Shown piece after piece: positions 1 through 8,467 of a stretch of 34,891 bases of DNA. Source of the stretch: Pirellulales bacterium. GTDB lineage: Bacteria > Planctomycetota > Planctomycetia > Pirellulales > Thermoguttaceae. Where the stretch lies: assembly GCA_016931075.1 (NCBI GenBank), contig JAFGFF010000249.1, positions 1 to 34,891 of the forward strand. The letters run 5' to 3'. Position numbers and translations under genes: made by a program. The first letter of the stretch is position 1. Each line of letters opens with the position of its first letter. The notes under the pieces are model-generated. The model ran no database searches, had not been told where the DNA came from, and was given only the letters and a program-made list of their open reading frames with translations.

Positions 1-2120
1 TCGCCCACGGCGATGAGGATGACGAACAGGAAGATGGGCACCTTCCAATCCAGGCCGGTGAACGAATCGCCGCCCAACCAACTGAAGAACAGCTCGGTCG
101 TGCCGATCGTCACGTAATAGCCCAGCAGGACGGAGAGGATCAGGTAGATGCAGATCATCGGGTGGCGCAGGATGGCCACCAACACACCTAGAACGGCCAG
201 AACGACGAGCACTTGGATCAAGATACGGTCGCTGCTGGTGACCTTTTCGAGGTCGCGGATGCCGGCGGTCGTGCCGACGAAGTCGAACTCGGCGTCGTAC
301 CAAAAGGACTTCGGGTCGTTCGCTTTATCGAGGAGTCGCCGTTCAACCGCTTCGAACAAGCGGATGCTTTCAGGCGAGAAAGGCTTGTATTGGCAGACCA
401 GATCGAAGCGAGTGACCTCGCCGGCCATCCCAGGTTGCTGGGTGACGAAGGCGGCCTTGGTTTTCGGATGTCCCAGGGCGGCCATCTTGTGTCGCCCGGC
501 TTCGGTGAGCGGATTGAAGCCGCCCGGCTCGCCGCCCAGGGGTTCGGTTCGGCTGCGCACGCTGACGATCGGCTGGACTTCGTTCCCTTCGGTGTCCGTA
601 TAGACGAGATCAAACAGTTCTTCGGTCAGCAGTCCGATCTGACGTCGGCCCTCCTCACTTTCAAAATCGGCCCCGTTTTTCTTTACGAGCACGGTCACCG
701 GCCCGGTCTGATCGGCCGGGAAGTAGCGCCACAGCAGATGCGTGCCTTGGACGCTCGGCGCGTCGTGCTGCAGTTCGTTCAACAGGTCGTAGCTGACCGG
801 CACGCTCCACGGCCGGGCCTCGCCCGACGGCGGGGCGCTGCCGGCCAGATTCATGCACAACACGCGGAACGGATGGGTCAGCGGCAACATGATCAGGAGG
901 CTGACCACGAGGATCAAGCCCGGTCGGGCGAGAATCATTCCGGCCAGCCGCCGCCAGAACCCGGACGCCCACGAGTGATCGGCCAGTTCCGATTCGCTTT
1001 CGGCCGATCGAATCCCAAAGGGCCAGAAGACGGCCCGGCCGATCGAACGGAGGATAGCCGGCGCCAACGTCATGCTGGCCGCCAGGGCCACGACCAGGCA
1101 CAGGGCGATGGCCGGCCCACTGTTGCGGAACTTGCCGAAATCGGAGAAGAACATCATCCCCAGCCCGACGATCGTCGTCAACGCGCTGGCCGCCAATGCG
1201 CTGCCGACGTTGGTCAAGGCGGCCGCGATCGCCTCGGGCGGAGAGAGCCCTCGCTGCAGCTCTTCCTTGTATCGAGCGATCAGGAACAGGCAGTAGTCCG
1301 TGCCCGCCCCGAAAAGAATGACGACGACGAAGATCCGCGTCGTCTTGAAGATCTTGAAATCAATCCAATCGACCAGGCTGGCCAGATGGGCCAGCGTGGC
1401 CACCAGGTCCATCGCCACCAAGACCGACGCCCCGATTGTAATCAGCGGCACGATCACCAGACCCGGCGCGCGATAAACCAGAAGCAGAATCCCGACCACC
1501 ATGGCGATCGTGGTCAACTCGGTGTTGTGGATGCTCTGCTCGGCCGAGTCGAGCATGTCGTAGCCGATGGCCGCCGACCCGGTGACGCCCAGTTTCAGTC
1601 CGGGTGGGAAGTCGGGCTCCTTGGACAGCTTGGCCAGCGTCGGCAGAATCTTTTTTCGAAACAAGTTCATGTTGTCGATCGCCATGAACTCGTTGCGCAG
1701 GTGCAGCACAATCAGTGCCGCCTGGCCTCGCTCCGTTTCGGGACTGACCAGCTTCGTGCCGACGATCGGCGTTTCGTAGCTCCAGACGTCGGAGACCGGA
1801 TCGGCCGGGTCCTCGCTGGGCGGAAAGAGATCCAGAAGTCGCTGGCCCACGTCGTAGTCCGCTTCGCCCAGCGGCCCGTCCGTCCGGGCGAGCACGAACG
1901 CAACTTGACTCCGTGAGAAGTAGTCGGGGAACGCCGCCTCGAGCCGCCGCTCCCCGCGAACGCTGGTCATCGTGTCGGGCAGATAGGCGAAGTCGCCGTC
2001 GTAGGTGACATCGTCCCAACGCGGGGCCCAATGGTGAAGCAGCGCGACCAGCACCGTCCAGACGACGAGCACCAGCACCCATCGGCGCGAGATCAATCTG
2101 CCGAGGCTTTCGTAGCTCAC
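1..2120 (-). CDS. MMPL/RND-family transporter, C-terminus cut by window edge
   Basis: About 706 residues are visible and the frame stays open to base 1, so the 3' end lies outside the window. The protein begins with an N-terminal membrane helix (about residues 10-27), then a large extracytoplasmic domain, a block of helices from about residue 190, a second soluble domain and the start of a second helix block. The segment GAGTDYCLFLIARYKEEL (about residues 271-288) is the hallmark of MMPL-type RND exporters. I chose GTG at 2120 because an in-frame TGA lies 30 bases upstream and an AGG lies about 7 bases before it. Family members export lipids, hopanoids or other hydrophobic compounds; the substrate cannot be read from the sequence. 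It is codirectional with the Bat genes but separated from batE by 370 bases containing a palindrome, so cotranscription is uncertain. Confidence 0.85.
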   Translation of the reverse strand, partial: MSYESLGRLISRRWVLVLVVWTVLVALLHHWAPRWDDVTYDGDFAYLPDTMTSVRGERRLEAAFPDYFSRSQVAFVLARTDGPLGEADYDVGQRLLDLFPPSEDPADPVSDVWSYETPIVGTKLVSPETERGQAALIVLHLRNEFMAIDNMNLFRKKILPTLAKLSKEPDFPPGLKLGVTGSAAIGYDMLDSAEQSIHNTELTTIAMVVGILLLVYRAPGLVIVPLITIGASVLVAMDLVATLAHLASLVDWIDFKIFKTTRIFVVVILFGAGTDYCLFLIARYKEELQRGLSPPEAIAAALTNVGSALAASALTTIVGLGMMFFSDFGKFRNSGPAIALCLVVALAASMTLAPAILRSIGRAVFWPFGIRSAESESELADHSWASGFWRRLAGMILARPGLILVVSLLIMLPLTHPFRVLCMNLAGSAPPSGEARPWSVPVSYDLLNELQHDAPSVQGTHLLWRYFPADQTGPVTVLVKKNGADFESEEGRRQIGLLTEELFDLVYTDTEGNEVQPIVSVRSRTEPLGGEPGGFNPLTEAGRHKMAALGHPKTKAAFVTQQPGMAGEVTRFDLVCQYKPFSPESIRLFEAVERRLLDKANDPKSFWYDAEFDFVGTTAGIRDLEKVTSSDRILIQVLVVLAVLGVLVAILRHPMICIYLILSVLLGYYVTIGTTELFFSWLGGDSFTGLDWKVPIFLFVILIAVG

Positions 2121-2359
2121 TGGGCGCCTGCAAGAAAGGTGCGCGCAAAATCAAAAACGGCCCGCCACCTCTCGGTGACGCCGAACCCTTTGATCCTACC
2201 ACATCACAGGGCCATGCCAAGGCATGGAACTTGCGCCTCCCCGGATACGCAAGCGGCAAAGTCCAGCTACCCGACGCAGATTCACAAGAAACCCCGAACC
2301 GAGGTGGTGGGAAATGCCGCACCTCTCAGCACGGTAAGTCGGATCGCCGTCACGCTTCA

Positions 2360-2446
2360 GGGTGCCATGCTCCACGCTTGTGTGGGCATGAGTGCCTATC
2401 GAAACGCGACGAAAACATGCCCACGCAAGCGTGGAGCATGGCACCC
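2360..2446. repeat. Inverted repeat, GGGTGCCATGCTCCACGC family
   Basis: Two 31-base arms (2360-2390 and 2416-2446) are reverse complements with one mismatch and are separated by a 25-base loop. A third partial copy of the arm end (GAGCATGGCACCC) lies at 2455-2467. The element sits in the 370-base gap between the BatE-like gene and the transporter gene. It could fold into a strong hairpin in RNA and act as a terminator or processing site, but no T-tract follows. I saw nothing else in the gap. Confidence 0.85.
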
Positions 2447-2490
2447 CGATCCATGAGCATGGCACCCTAATTTGATAGATGTGCAAAGCA

Positions 2491-3273
2491 TTAGAAGACG
2501 ACGGCCGTCTTGTCCTGAATCCAGCCTTCCTGGTCGCCGGGCAGACGGACGAGGAGCCAGTCGCCGCGGCGGTCGGCCACGGTGAACTCGGTCCCGTCGG
2601 CCAGCGGTTCGGTGAAGGCCGGCTCGTAGCTCATGGCGTTCCCCTTTCGGGCGATCACTTCGTCGGCCACGATGACGCCGTGTTGCTGATGGTCGAATTG
2701 CCACCAGTCGTAGCCTGTCGATACGGCTAGCAGTAGCGCGAGAAGACCCGCGGCCAGGGCCGAGCGGCTCAGCAAGGCCGAGCGGCTCCACACGGCAGCC
2801 AGGCTCAACAGAAGGGCGAACGCCAACACGGCACCGGTCAGCCGGAACTTCTGCGAGTAGCCCAGCCAGTCTTGCCAGAAAAGCAGGTGCCGGCCGAATG
2901 GTTTGGGCGCGGCGGTCGCGCCGCACTGGGTCAGGGCGTAGTCGAGATTCGCCCGAAGGTGTGTGTCGTCAGGCCGATAGCGGACCGCCTGGTGATAGGC
3001 GGCGATGGCCCGGCCGGGTTGCTCGGCGCGCATCCAGGCGTTGCCCTGGTTATAGAGCACGGCCCCCGAGACGACGCCCCGGTCGAGGATCGATTGATAC
3101 ATGCTGGCCGCCCGGGTGAATTCATCCGGCGTGGTCGCGCGGTCGAACGCCTCTTGGGCTTGTTGGAACCGGTGGGCCGCCTCGACGTCGACCGCCGGGG
3201 TCGAAAAGAGATAGAACGCCGCCGACGCGACAATCGCCACCACGATCAATATGGCCAAAGGATAGCGTGTCAT
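2491..3273 (-). CDS. batE: BatE-like TPR/SH3 membrane protein
   Basis: A 260-residue protein. It has an N-terminal membrane anchor (about residues 5-23), a TPR-like helical region (about 35-115, with YNQGNAWMRAEQPGRAIAAYHQ typical of a TPR unit), two further hydrophobic helices (about 145-195) and a C-terminal SH3-like module ending in a GDWLLVR...EGWI pattern. This architecture matches BatE of the Bacteroides aerotolerance (Bat) operons, whose proteins are thought to form an envelope complex with VWA proteins; the exact biochemical role is unknown. The ATG at 3273 overlaps the stop of the BatD-like gene as TGATG, indicating translational coupling. It is the last Bat gene of the train. Confidence 0.8.
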   Translation of the reverse strand: MTRYPLAILIVVAIVASAAFYLFSTPAVDVEAAHRFQQAQEAFDRATTPDEFTRAASMYQSILDRGVVSGAVLYNQGNAWMRAEQPGRAIAAYHQAVRYRPDDTHLRANLDYALTQCGATAAPKPFGRHLLFWQDWLGYSQKFRLTGAVLAFALLLSLAAVWSRSALLSRSALAAGLLALLLAVSTGYDWWQFDHQQHGVIVADEVIARKGNAMSYEPAFTEPLADGTEFTVADRRGDWLLVRLPGDQEGWIQDKTAVVF

Positions 3274-5201
3274 CACAGTTGCCTCTGTCGTCTGAGGGAT
3301 CGAACCAAATCGGTAAAGAGCACGTCGGCCTCGTGGGCAAGGCCGTTGACGCCGCCGCCGGACGCGCCGTATCGGGCCGCGTCGCAAATATCCAGGGAAT
3401 GCCCCACCCGGTTGACCAACGCCCCGTCGACGCCGCACGTTTCAAGCTGCCGGCAGACGTCCTTCGAGGTCAGGCCGCTCTCGGGCAGGTTGGCCGCGTC
3501 GGCCACGAGCGAAACCACGGCCGCGCGGACCGATTCGGCCCCGGCGCGGGTGTCTTGGGCCGCGAGGCGAGCCGCCCCTTGTTTCAAAAGACGTCTCGCC
3601 CGGGCGACCGCCGTGCGGCGACGCACCAGCGCCGGGTCTTCGCCGCGCCGTTGCAGCCGACGGATGGCCAGCGAACCGACGACGCCCAGGCCGAACATGC
3701 CGCCCAGCACGGCGACCCAGTTTCCGGCGTTGACCTTGTCGTTGCGGACCTCGGCCGGGTCGGTGATGTTGGCGAAAATGCCGTCGCGCCGGGCCTCGAG
3801 CGTCTGACCGTTGCCCGACTTGGTCGGCGCGGCGCGGCCGACGATCTGGCCGCCGGAAAGTCGATCGGCCGGCGAGACGCGCAACCGAATCGGCTCGCTC
3901 CGCAGGGTGACGTACTCGTGCCGATGGACGTCGAAGTAGGCCGCCGGCACGGGCGGGAACTCGGCGACGTCGGCCCGAAGCGGGCGCAACGTGTACGTGA
4001 ACCGGCACGTCTTGCCTTTGATTTCCTGCGTGGCCGGGTAGGTTTTGAAGTCCTTGGCCACTTCGGGGATCGCCGCCAGGTCGGGCGGAGAGACGCCGTC
4101 CAGCGAACCCTGGCCCGAGAGGGTGAGCGTCAGCGTAATCGGGTCGCCCACCTTGGCCTCGGTCGGGGTGAGCGAGGCCGACCAGTCGAAGGCCCCGATC
4201 GCGCCGAGGTAGCTGGCGGGTCGATCGGCTTCGGGCGCTTGTTTGACGTCGATTTTGAGAGGCCGGGCAACCGCGAAAACCTCTTCGCCCAACAGCCCTT
4301 GCTCGCCCTGTTCGACGGCGAACGTGCCTTGCAGCGTCACCGGGCCGAACGTGTACCGGCCAGGGCGATTCGCACGGAATCGGCGGTGGAAGTTGTAAAC
4401 CCAATACGTGGCCGGCTTGCCGTCGGCGTCCTTGCGGACCTCGCGCTGCGGTCGGGGCTGGAAGGCCAGCGGCGTCCGATCAAAAAGCGAGTGGATCGAC
4501 GTGTCGGCCAGGTTGTTGATGCCGAAGCCGACGCCGTCGGAATCGTGCAGCCGCGCGAGCCAGTGTCGCTCGTCCTCGACCGGTTCGAGGCCGGCCGGAA
4601 TCCGCTCATCGTCCGCCCAGGGAATCAGCAGCTTCGGCGGCGACGATTGGACGGCCATCGGATTCTTTTCGTCCAGTCGGCCGGGCAGGGCCTTCACGGC
4701 GATCGAAAGGGTCACGGTGAACGTTTGCGTCGGATAGACGGCGTCGGACCGCGTTTTCACTTCCATCCGGACGAGGTCCTGCCGGTCGGCCGCTTCGACG
4801 TGAAGCGTCATGGCCTGGCCGTGAAGCTCCTGGCCGTCGACCCGCGCGACCGGCCCGGGGATCGTCAGCCGGCCGGCGCGTCGCGGGACGAGCGTGTAGT
4901 CGTACGCCCGACCGCGACGGACGATTTGGCTGCGCTGGCCGTTGATGATCGTGATTTGGGTCGAATTGAGGCTTTGTTGTCCGCCGGGAATGACTTCGAA
5001 GTCCTTCAAACCGCTCAAGTCCGGGGCGACCGGGTTCTGGACGTGGTTGAGCGTGACCCGATAGCGGACCGGCTGGCCTTCGTAGACCCGCGAGCGTTCG
5101 AGTTCGACGAGGACCTCGGGCTTGGGACCGGCGGCCGTGGCGGCGCCGGCCGTGACGACCAACAATCCCACGACAAGGAGTGTTTTTTTCACTACGTTCA
5201 T
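3273..5201 (-). CDS. batD: BatD-like oxygen-tolerance family protein
   Basis: A 642-residue envelope protein. The N-terminus is a clear signal peptide (MNVVKKTLLVVGLLVVTAG, cleaved near ATAA). Several beta-rich domains follow, with the GQPVRYRVTL and KVGDPITLTLTLSGQGSLDG patterns of BatD repeats. A membrane helix (about residues 470-490) is followed by a helical cytoplasmic tail rich in Arg and Ala. I chose ATG 5201 because it begins the signal peptide directly and lies 5 bases past the upstream stop; in-frame TTG 5213 and GTG 5210 are alternatives that would overlap the TPR gene. BatD proteins partner the VWA proteins BatA and BatB at the membrane. The gene lies between the TPR gene and batE without a gap, so one transcript is likely. 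Confidence 0.85.
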   Translation of the reverse strand: MNVVKKTLLVVGLLVVTAGAATAAGPKPEVLVELERSRVYEGQPVRYRVTLNHVQNPVAPDLSGLKDFEVIPGGQQSLNSTQITIINGQRSQIVRRGRAYDYTLVPRRAGRLTIPGPVARVDGQELHGQAMTLHVEAADRQDLVRMEVKTRSDAVYPTQTFTVTLSIAVKALPGRLDEKNPMAVQSSPPKLLIPWADDERIPAGLEPVEDERHWLARLHDSDGVGFGINNLADTSIHSLFDRTPLAFQPRPQREVRKDADGKPATYWVYNFHRRFRANRPGRYTFGPVTLQGTFAVEQGEQGLLGEEVFAVARPLKIDVKQAPEADRPASYLGAIGAFDWSASLTPTEAKVGDPITLTLTLSGQGSLDGVSPPDLAAIPEVAKDFKTYPATQEIKGKTCRFTYTLRPLRADVAEFPPVPAAYFDVHRHEYVTLRSEPIRLRVSPADRLSGGQIVGRAAPTKSGNGQTLEARRDGIFANITDPAEVRNDKVNAGNWVAVLGGMFGLGVVGSLAIRRLQRRGEDPALVRRRTAVARARRLLKQGAARLAAQDTRAGAESVRAAVVSLVADAANLPESGLTSKDVCRQLETCGVDGALVNRVGHSLDICDAARYGASGGGVNGLAHEADVLFTDLVRSLRRQRQL

Positions 5202-5206
5202 GTCGA

Positions 5207-7300
5207 TCACCAATCCTTATCTACCTGGGCGGGTCGGGACATGTACAGCCGCAGGGCCTTGTCGGCCTTTTCCTTCTCCCGCTGGCGCTGTTGGACCTGA
5301 CGCATCAGGGCCTTGGCCTGCTCCTTGGAGAGATCGCGCGGCTGGACCTGCCGCTGTTGGGCCTTCTGCTCTTCCGGCTTCTGCTTTTGCTGGTCTTGAC
5401 CGGCCGACGGCGGAGACGTCTTGTCCTGCTGATCTTTGCCCGGGTCCTGCTTGTCCTTGTTCTGATCCTTCTTGTCGTCCTTGTTCTTGTCTTGGTCCTT
5501 CTTATCTTGGTTGTTTTTCTGGTCCTGGTTCTTGTTGTCCTTGTTCTTATCCTTGTCTTTCTGGTCCTGCTTGTTCTTGTCTTGATTCTGTTGCTTGTTT
5601 TGGCACTGGTTCTGATTGGGCTGCTTGAGCGGCTCGGCGATCTCGCGCAACAACCGCAGGGCCTCTTCTTGCTTGGGCAGAGCCTCATCAGGGCGTTCTT
5701 CGTCCAAGTCCCGGGCAGCGGCAGCCGTCAACTCGTGAATCTTGGGGCCCAGCTCGATAGCCTTTTCCATCGACTTGCGAAGATCCTCCTGCTGCTTCTG
5801 TGTCGCCTCGGCCGCCGCCTGTTGCGGATCGACGGGCTTCTTTGTTTCTTCCTTGGAAGCATCCTGGGTGGCACTGGCATCTTGCCAGTGCTTGTCCTCA
5901 CCCTGTCCCTGCGCTGGCGAGACGCCAGTGGCACCCGGTGCAGCGGGCTCGTTCGGGTCGGCCTCCTTGTCCTTTTTCTCCGGGGCCGGCGGCAAGTTCT
6001 TCAAGCCCTGTTTGGCCTTGGCCACGAGGACGGGCGTCCACCGCTCGACGAATCGCTGATCCCAGGCAGTTTCAGGCAGGTCGACAGCCTTCTCGGTGCT
6101 CGTTCCATCAAGGCTCGCCTCTCCCTTTGGGAGAGGGGCCGGGGGTGAGGGTGCGTCGATCATCACATTCGCTTCGTTCTTTTGAGACTCACCCTGACTC
6201 GACACTGGCGAAACGCCAGTGCCACCCGACTGTGATGACTTCACATCTTTGACCAGGCCTTCCTGTTTCGCGACGGCCCGGTGGACCAGGTCGGGATAGG
6301 GGGTCAACACAGTGCCGATCTGATCGACTTTTTCGATGGCGTCGGCCTGTTGGGTGACGGCCTCGGGCAGAGATTGCTCGGTCAGGTGCTCGGCCGCGGT
6401 TTGCATCGATTGGCCCATGCTGTCGGCCAAGCCGCCCAAGAGCTTGATGGCCTTTTCCTTCTCTTCCGGTGGGATGGCCGGTGCGGGGGCCGCCGCCGGC
6501 ATCGAGCAGGCGCCGCCCGGCATGTTGCAGGTGCCGGGGACGCCGGCCGGGGCGGGCGGAGCCGTCAGCCCTTGGGCAATTTTGGCCTTCAGCGGCTCGG
6601 TCTCATCGCGCAGGTCGCGCTGGGCCAGCGTTGCACGATGTACGGCCAGGTGTTGCTTGGGGCTCTTCGGCACAGGCTCCAGCTCTTTTGTCGATTTTCG
6701 TAGAGTGCGTTGCTGCTCTTCAAGCCACTTTAGATACTCGGGCAGTTTCATCGAGTCACGTAGCTTCTGCCGGTCGCGGTCCTTCCATGTCTGTTGCATG
6801 GCCCGGGTCCAACTGCGGACCAACTCGATGTTGTGTCTCGCGTCGGCATGATCGGGCTCGGAGGCCAGGCAGTCGCGCCAATGGGCCACGGCCCGGGCAA
6901 GGTCTTCGAGAGCCTCGGTCCGCGCGGCCGGCTCGGCTTCCTCGGGTTTTTCGCCCAGTCGGGTCTTCGCCTTCTGTGCAGCGATCAGGCCCAGGTTATA
7001 GTGGCACCGGGCGGCCAGCGCGGCATTTTCGGTCACAGCCGCTTTGGTCAGCAGTTCGACCGCCGGGTCTGTCTCGCCGGCCGCCGCCTTGGCGCAGGCC
7101 TGGTCGAAAAGGATCCGCGGGTCGTCGGGCTTCAAGTCACCCGCCTGGTCGAATGCTTCGGACGCTTCCTTGAATTGGCCCGCCTCAAAACGTTCCAGGC
7201 CTTCTTGCACCTTGCGCGGCACGTCGTTCGTGCCGGCCGGCGCGAAGCCGGGGGACGCCAGAAGTCCCAACAGAATGGTGGTGATCGTGATGGTTCGCAC
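5207..7300 (-). CDS. batC: BatC-like TPR protein with long low-complexity Q/N/K/D tail
   Basis: A 697-residue secreted or membrane-anchored protein. A hydrophobic signal sequence (residues 1-22) is followed by TPR-like repeats (about 25-160), coiled-coil and proline-rich stretches, and a tail (about 560-640) made almost only of Q, N, K and D. The tail resembles the charged C-terminus of BatC-type proteins but is much longer. Start: GTG 7300 with GGAG 8 bases upstream. Two segments of the middle region are translated palindromic repeats (GGTGVSPV and PSPPAPLPKGEA; a second near GATGVSPAQGQGE), so part of the length is probably recent insertion rather than protein design. The gene starts 35 bases after the BatB-like stop and ends 5 bases before batD. 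Confidence 0.8.
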   Translation of the reverse strand: MRTITITTILLGLLASPGFAPAGTNDVPRKVQEGLERFEAGQFKEASEAFDQAGDLKPDDPRILFDQACAKAAAGETDPAVELLTKAAVTENAALAARCHYNLGLIAAQKAKTRLGEKPEEAEPAARTEALEDLARAVAHWRDCLASEPDHADARHNIELVRSWTRAMQQTWKDRDRQKLRDSMKLPEYLKWLEEQQRTLRKSTKELEPVPKSPKQHLAVHRATLAQRDLRDETEPLKAKIAQGLTAPPAPAGVPGTCNMPGGACSMPAAAPAPAIPPEEKEKAIKLLGGLADSMGQSMQTAAEHLTEQSLPEAVTQQADAIEKVDQIGTVLTPYPDLVHRAVAKQEGLVKDVKSSQSGGTGVSPVSSQGESQKNEANVMIDAPSPPAPLPKGEASLDGTSTEKAVDLPETAWDQRFVERWTPVLVAKAKQGLKNLPPAPEKKDKEADPNEPAAPGATGVSPAQGQGEDKHWQDASATQDASKEETKKPVDPQQAAAEATQKQQEDLRKSMEKAIELGPKIHELTAAAARDLDEERPDEALPKQEEALRLLREIAEPLKQPNQNQCQNKQQNQDKNKQDQKDKDKNKDNKNQDQKNNQDKKDQDKNKDDKKDQNKDKQDPGKDQQDKTSPPSAGQDQQKQKPEEQKAQQRQVQPRDLSKEQAKALMRQVQQRQREKEKADKALRLYMSRPAQVDKDW
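5866..5936. repeat. Inverted repeat inside the BatC-like gene
   Basis: The arms 5866-5888 and 5914-5936 (GGGTGGCACTGGCATCTTG against the complement of GACGCCAGTGGCACCC) are near-perfect reverse complements. The element lies within the reading frame and encodes about 24 residues (about 455-478) without a stop. The arm family is the same as that at 15950-16017 (GGGTGCCACTGGC). Confidence 0.75.
6115..6227. repeat. Composite of two palindromic repeats inside the BatC-like gene
   Basis: One half is a CCTCTCCCTTTGGGAGAGG hairpin followed by GGGGGTGAGGGTG (6115-6155). The same motif occurs in epmB at 32768-32810. The other half is a CACTGGCGAAACGCCAGTG hairpin plus CCACCC (6203-6227), related to 5866-5936. 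Both are read in frame, giving residues PSPPAPLPKGEA and GGTGVSPV. The region has no similarity to TPR or coiled-coil sequence around it. Confidence 0.7.
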
Positions 7301-7335
7301 GGTGAAGTCTCCGATTAGGTTCGCGTCGATTTGTT

Positions 7336-8337
7336 TTAGGTCCTTTGATACTCGGGCACGGCCGTTTGGATCAACAACAGGGCCAGGCCCAGGCAGGCGA
7401 ACAGTTGGAACTGCTCGCGGTAACGGGTGCGTGTTTCGGTGTGGAACTCGCCGTGGGCCAGGTTGGCCAGGTGGTCCTCGTAGATCTGGCCCAGGTCGTA
7501 CGCTCGGGTGCCGGCTGGGATGTAGGCCCCGCCGGTGTCCAGGGCCATCTTCTTGAGCAGATCCTGATCGACCTTGGACCAGACTTCCTTGCCGGCGTAT
7601 TTCATGTAGTGAAGTTGGCCCGATTCGTCGCGGATCGGGATCCGCGCACCCTCGGTCGCATCGCCTAGCCCGACGGTGAAGATCTTGATTCCTCGCTCGC
7701 CGGCCTGTCGGGCGGCCTCTTCGGGGAACGAGTCGTGGTCCTCGCCGTCGGTGATCAGGACGATGGCCTGGTCGCGGTCCCCACGTTCGGGCATCGACTC
7801 GATGGCCTTTCGCACGGCGTCGCCGATAAGGCTTCCGCCGCGCGGGGCGCTGTCGGTGTCGATTCGTTCGAGCATCAGGTCGAAGAAGCCGTGATCGGTC
7901 GTCAGGGGCACCTTGACCACCGGCTTGCCTGCGAAGGCGATCAGGCCCACGCGGTCGCCGGTGATCCGGCCCAACAGGTCGCGGATATCCGACTTGGCCC
8001 GTTCAAGCCGGTTCGGCGCGACGTCTTCGGTGGTCATGCTCTTGGACACGTCCAACAGCACGAAGACGTCGGCGCCCCGTTGGGCAACCTCTTGGACATA
8101 GGCGCCAAACCGTGGCCGGGCCGCGGCGACGATCAGCAGAGCCAGCCCTACGATCAGGGCCGTCCCTTTGATCCAGGCACGACGCACGTCCATCCGCGGC
8201 ATCAGCCGCACCAACATCGCCTGTTGGGCGAAACGGTGGGCGGTGGCCAGGCGCTTTCGATAAGCGTACGCCAGCAGCCCGGCCACCGCAGGAAGGAGCC
8301 ACAACGCCAATAGAAAACTCGGATTATCCCAGTGCAT
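7336..8337 (-). CDS. batB: BatB-like von Willebrand factor A membrane protein
   Basis: A 333-residue protein with two N-terminal hydrophobic helices (about 8-26 and 57-74), a VWA domain and a C-terminal helix (about 308-326). The metal-ion-dependent adhesion site is intact: D96-V-S98-K-S100, with later acidic residues in LITDGEDHD. The domain layout fits BatA/BatB. In the Bat system these proteins are thought to present their VWA domains on the periplasmic side and act with MoxR. Start ATG 8337; AGGA lies 10 bases upstream. The upstream spacing from batA was enlarged by an inserted repeat. The following TPR gene starts 35 bases later. Confidence 0.88.
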   Translation of the reverse strand: MHWDNPSFLLALWLLPAVAGLLAYAYRKRLATAHRFAQQAMLVRLMPRMDVRRAWIKGTALIVGLALLIVAAARPRFGAYVQEVAQRGADVFVLLDVSKSMTTEDVAPNRLERAKSDIRDLLGRITGDRVGLIAFAGKPVVKVPLTTDHGFFDLMLERIDTDSAPRGGSLIGDAVRKAIESMPERGDRDQAIVLITDGEDHDSFPEEAARQAGERGIKIFTVGLGDATEGARIPIRDESGQLHYMKYAGKEVWSKVDQDLLKKMALDTGGAYIPAGTRAYDLGQIYEDHLANLAHGEFHTETRTRYREQFQLFACLGLALLLIQTAVPEYQRT

Positions 8338-8350
8338 GATTCATATGTCC

Positions 8351-8467
8351 TACGGCAAGGATCGAAAGTCTTGTAGGGTGGGGCACACTTGCCCCACTAA
8401 TTATCCTCAACGCACAAACGTGGTGGGGCAGGTGTGCCCCACCCTACTCTTACGGCAAGGATCGAAA
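8351..8467. repeat. Inverted-repeat element flanked by 17-bp direct repeats at the batA/batB junction
   Basis: Arms of 25 bases (8373-8397 and 8423-8447; GTAGGGTGGGGCACACYTGCC family) form an almost perfect inverted repeat. The 17-base sequence TACGGCAAGGATCGAAA occurs exactly at 8351-8367 and again at 8451-8467, flanking the element. The second copy is the 3' end of batA. This is the structure expected of an insertion with target-site duplication, or of a local duplication with an inserted hairpin. Without it, batA would end in TAG, 12 bases from the batB ATG, with AGGA overlapping the stop. Confidence 0.85.

Noticed and set aside
213-1916. 567-residue open frame on the plus strand
   Set aside because: It is the antisense shadow of the MMPL transporter, rich in Arg, Gln, Gly and Asp with no recognisable domain; the minus strand gives clear family motifs.
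3267-5300. 677-residue open frame on the plus strand
   Set aside because: It is antisense to the BatD-like gene. Composition is typical of a GC-rich shadow frame and it has no ribosome-binding site.
5180-6148. Leucine/valine-rich open frame that looks like a membrane protein
   Set aside because: It is the complement of the Q/N/K/D tail of the BatC-like gene; the hydrophobic run is an artefact of reading Asn/Gln/Lys codons backwards.
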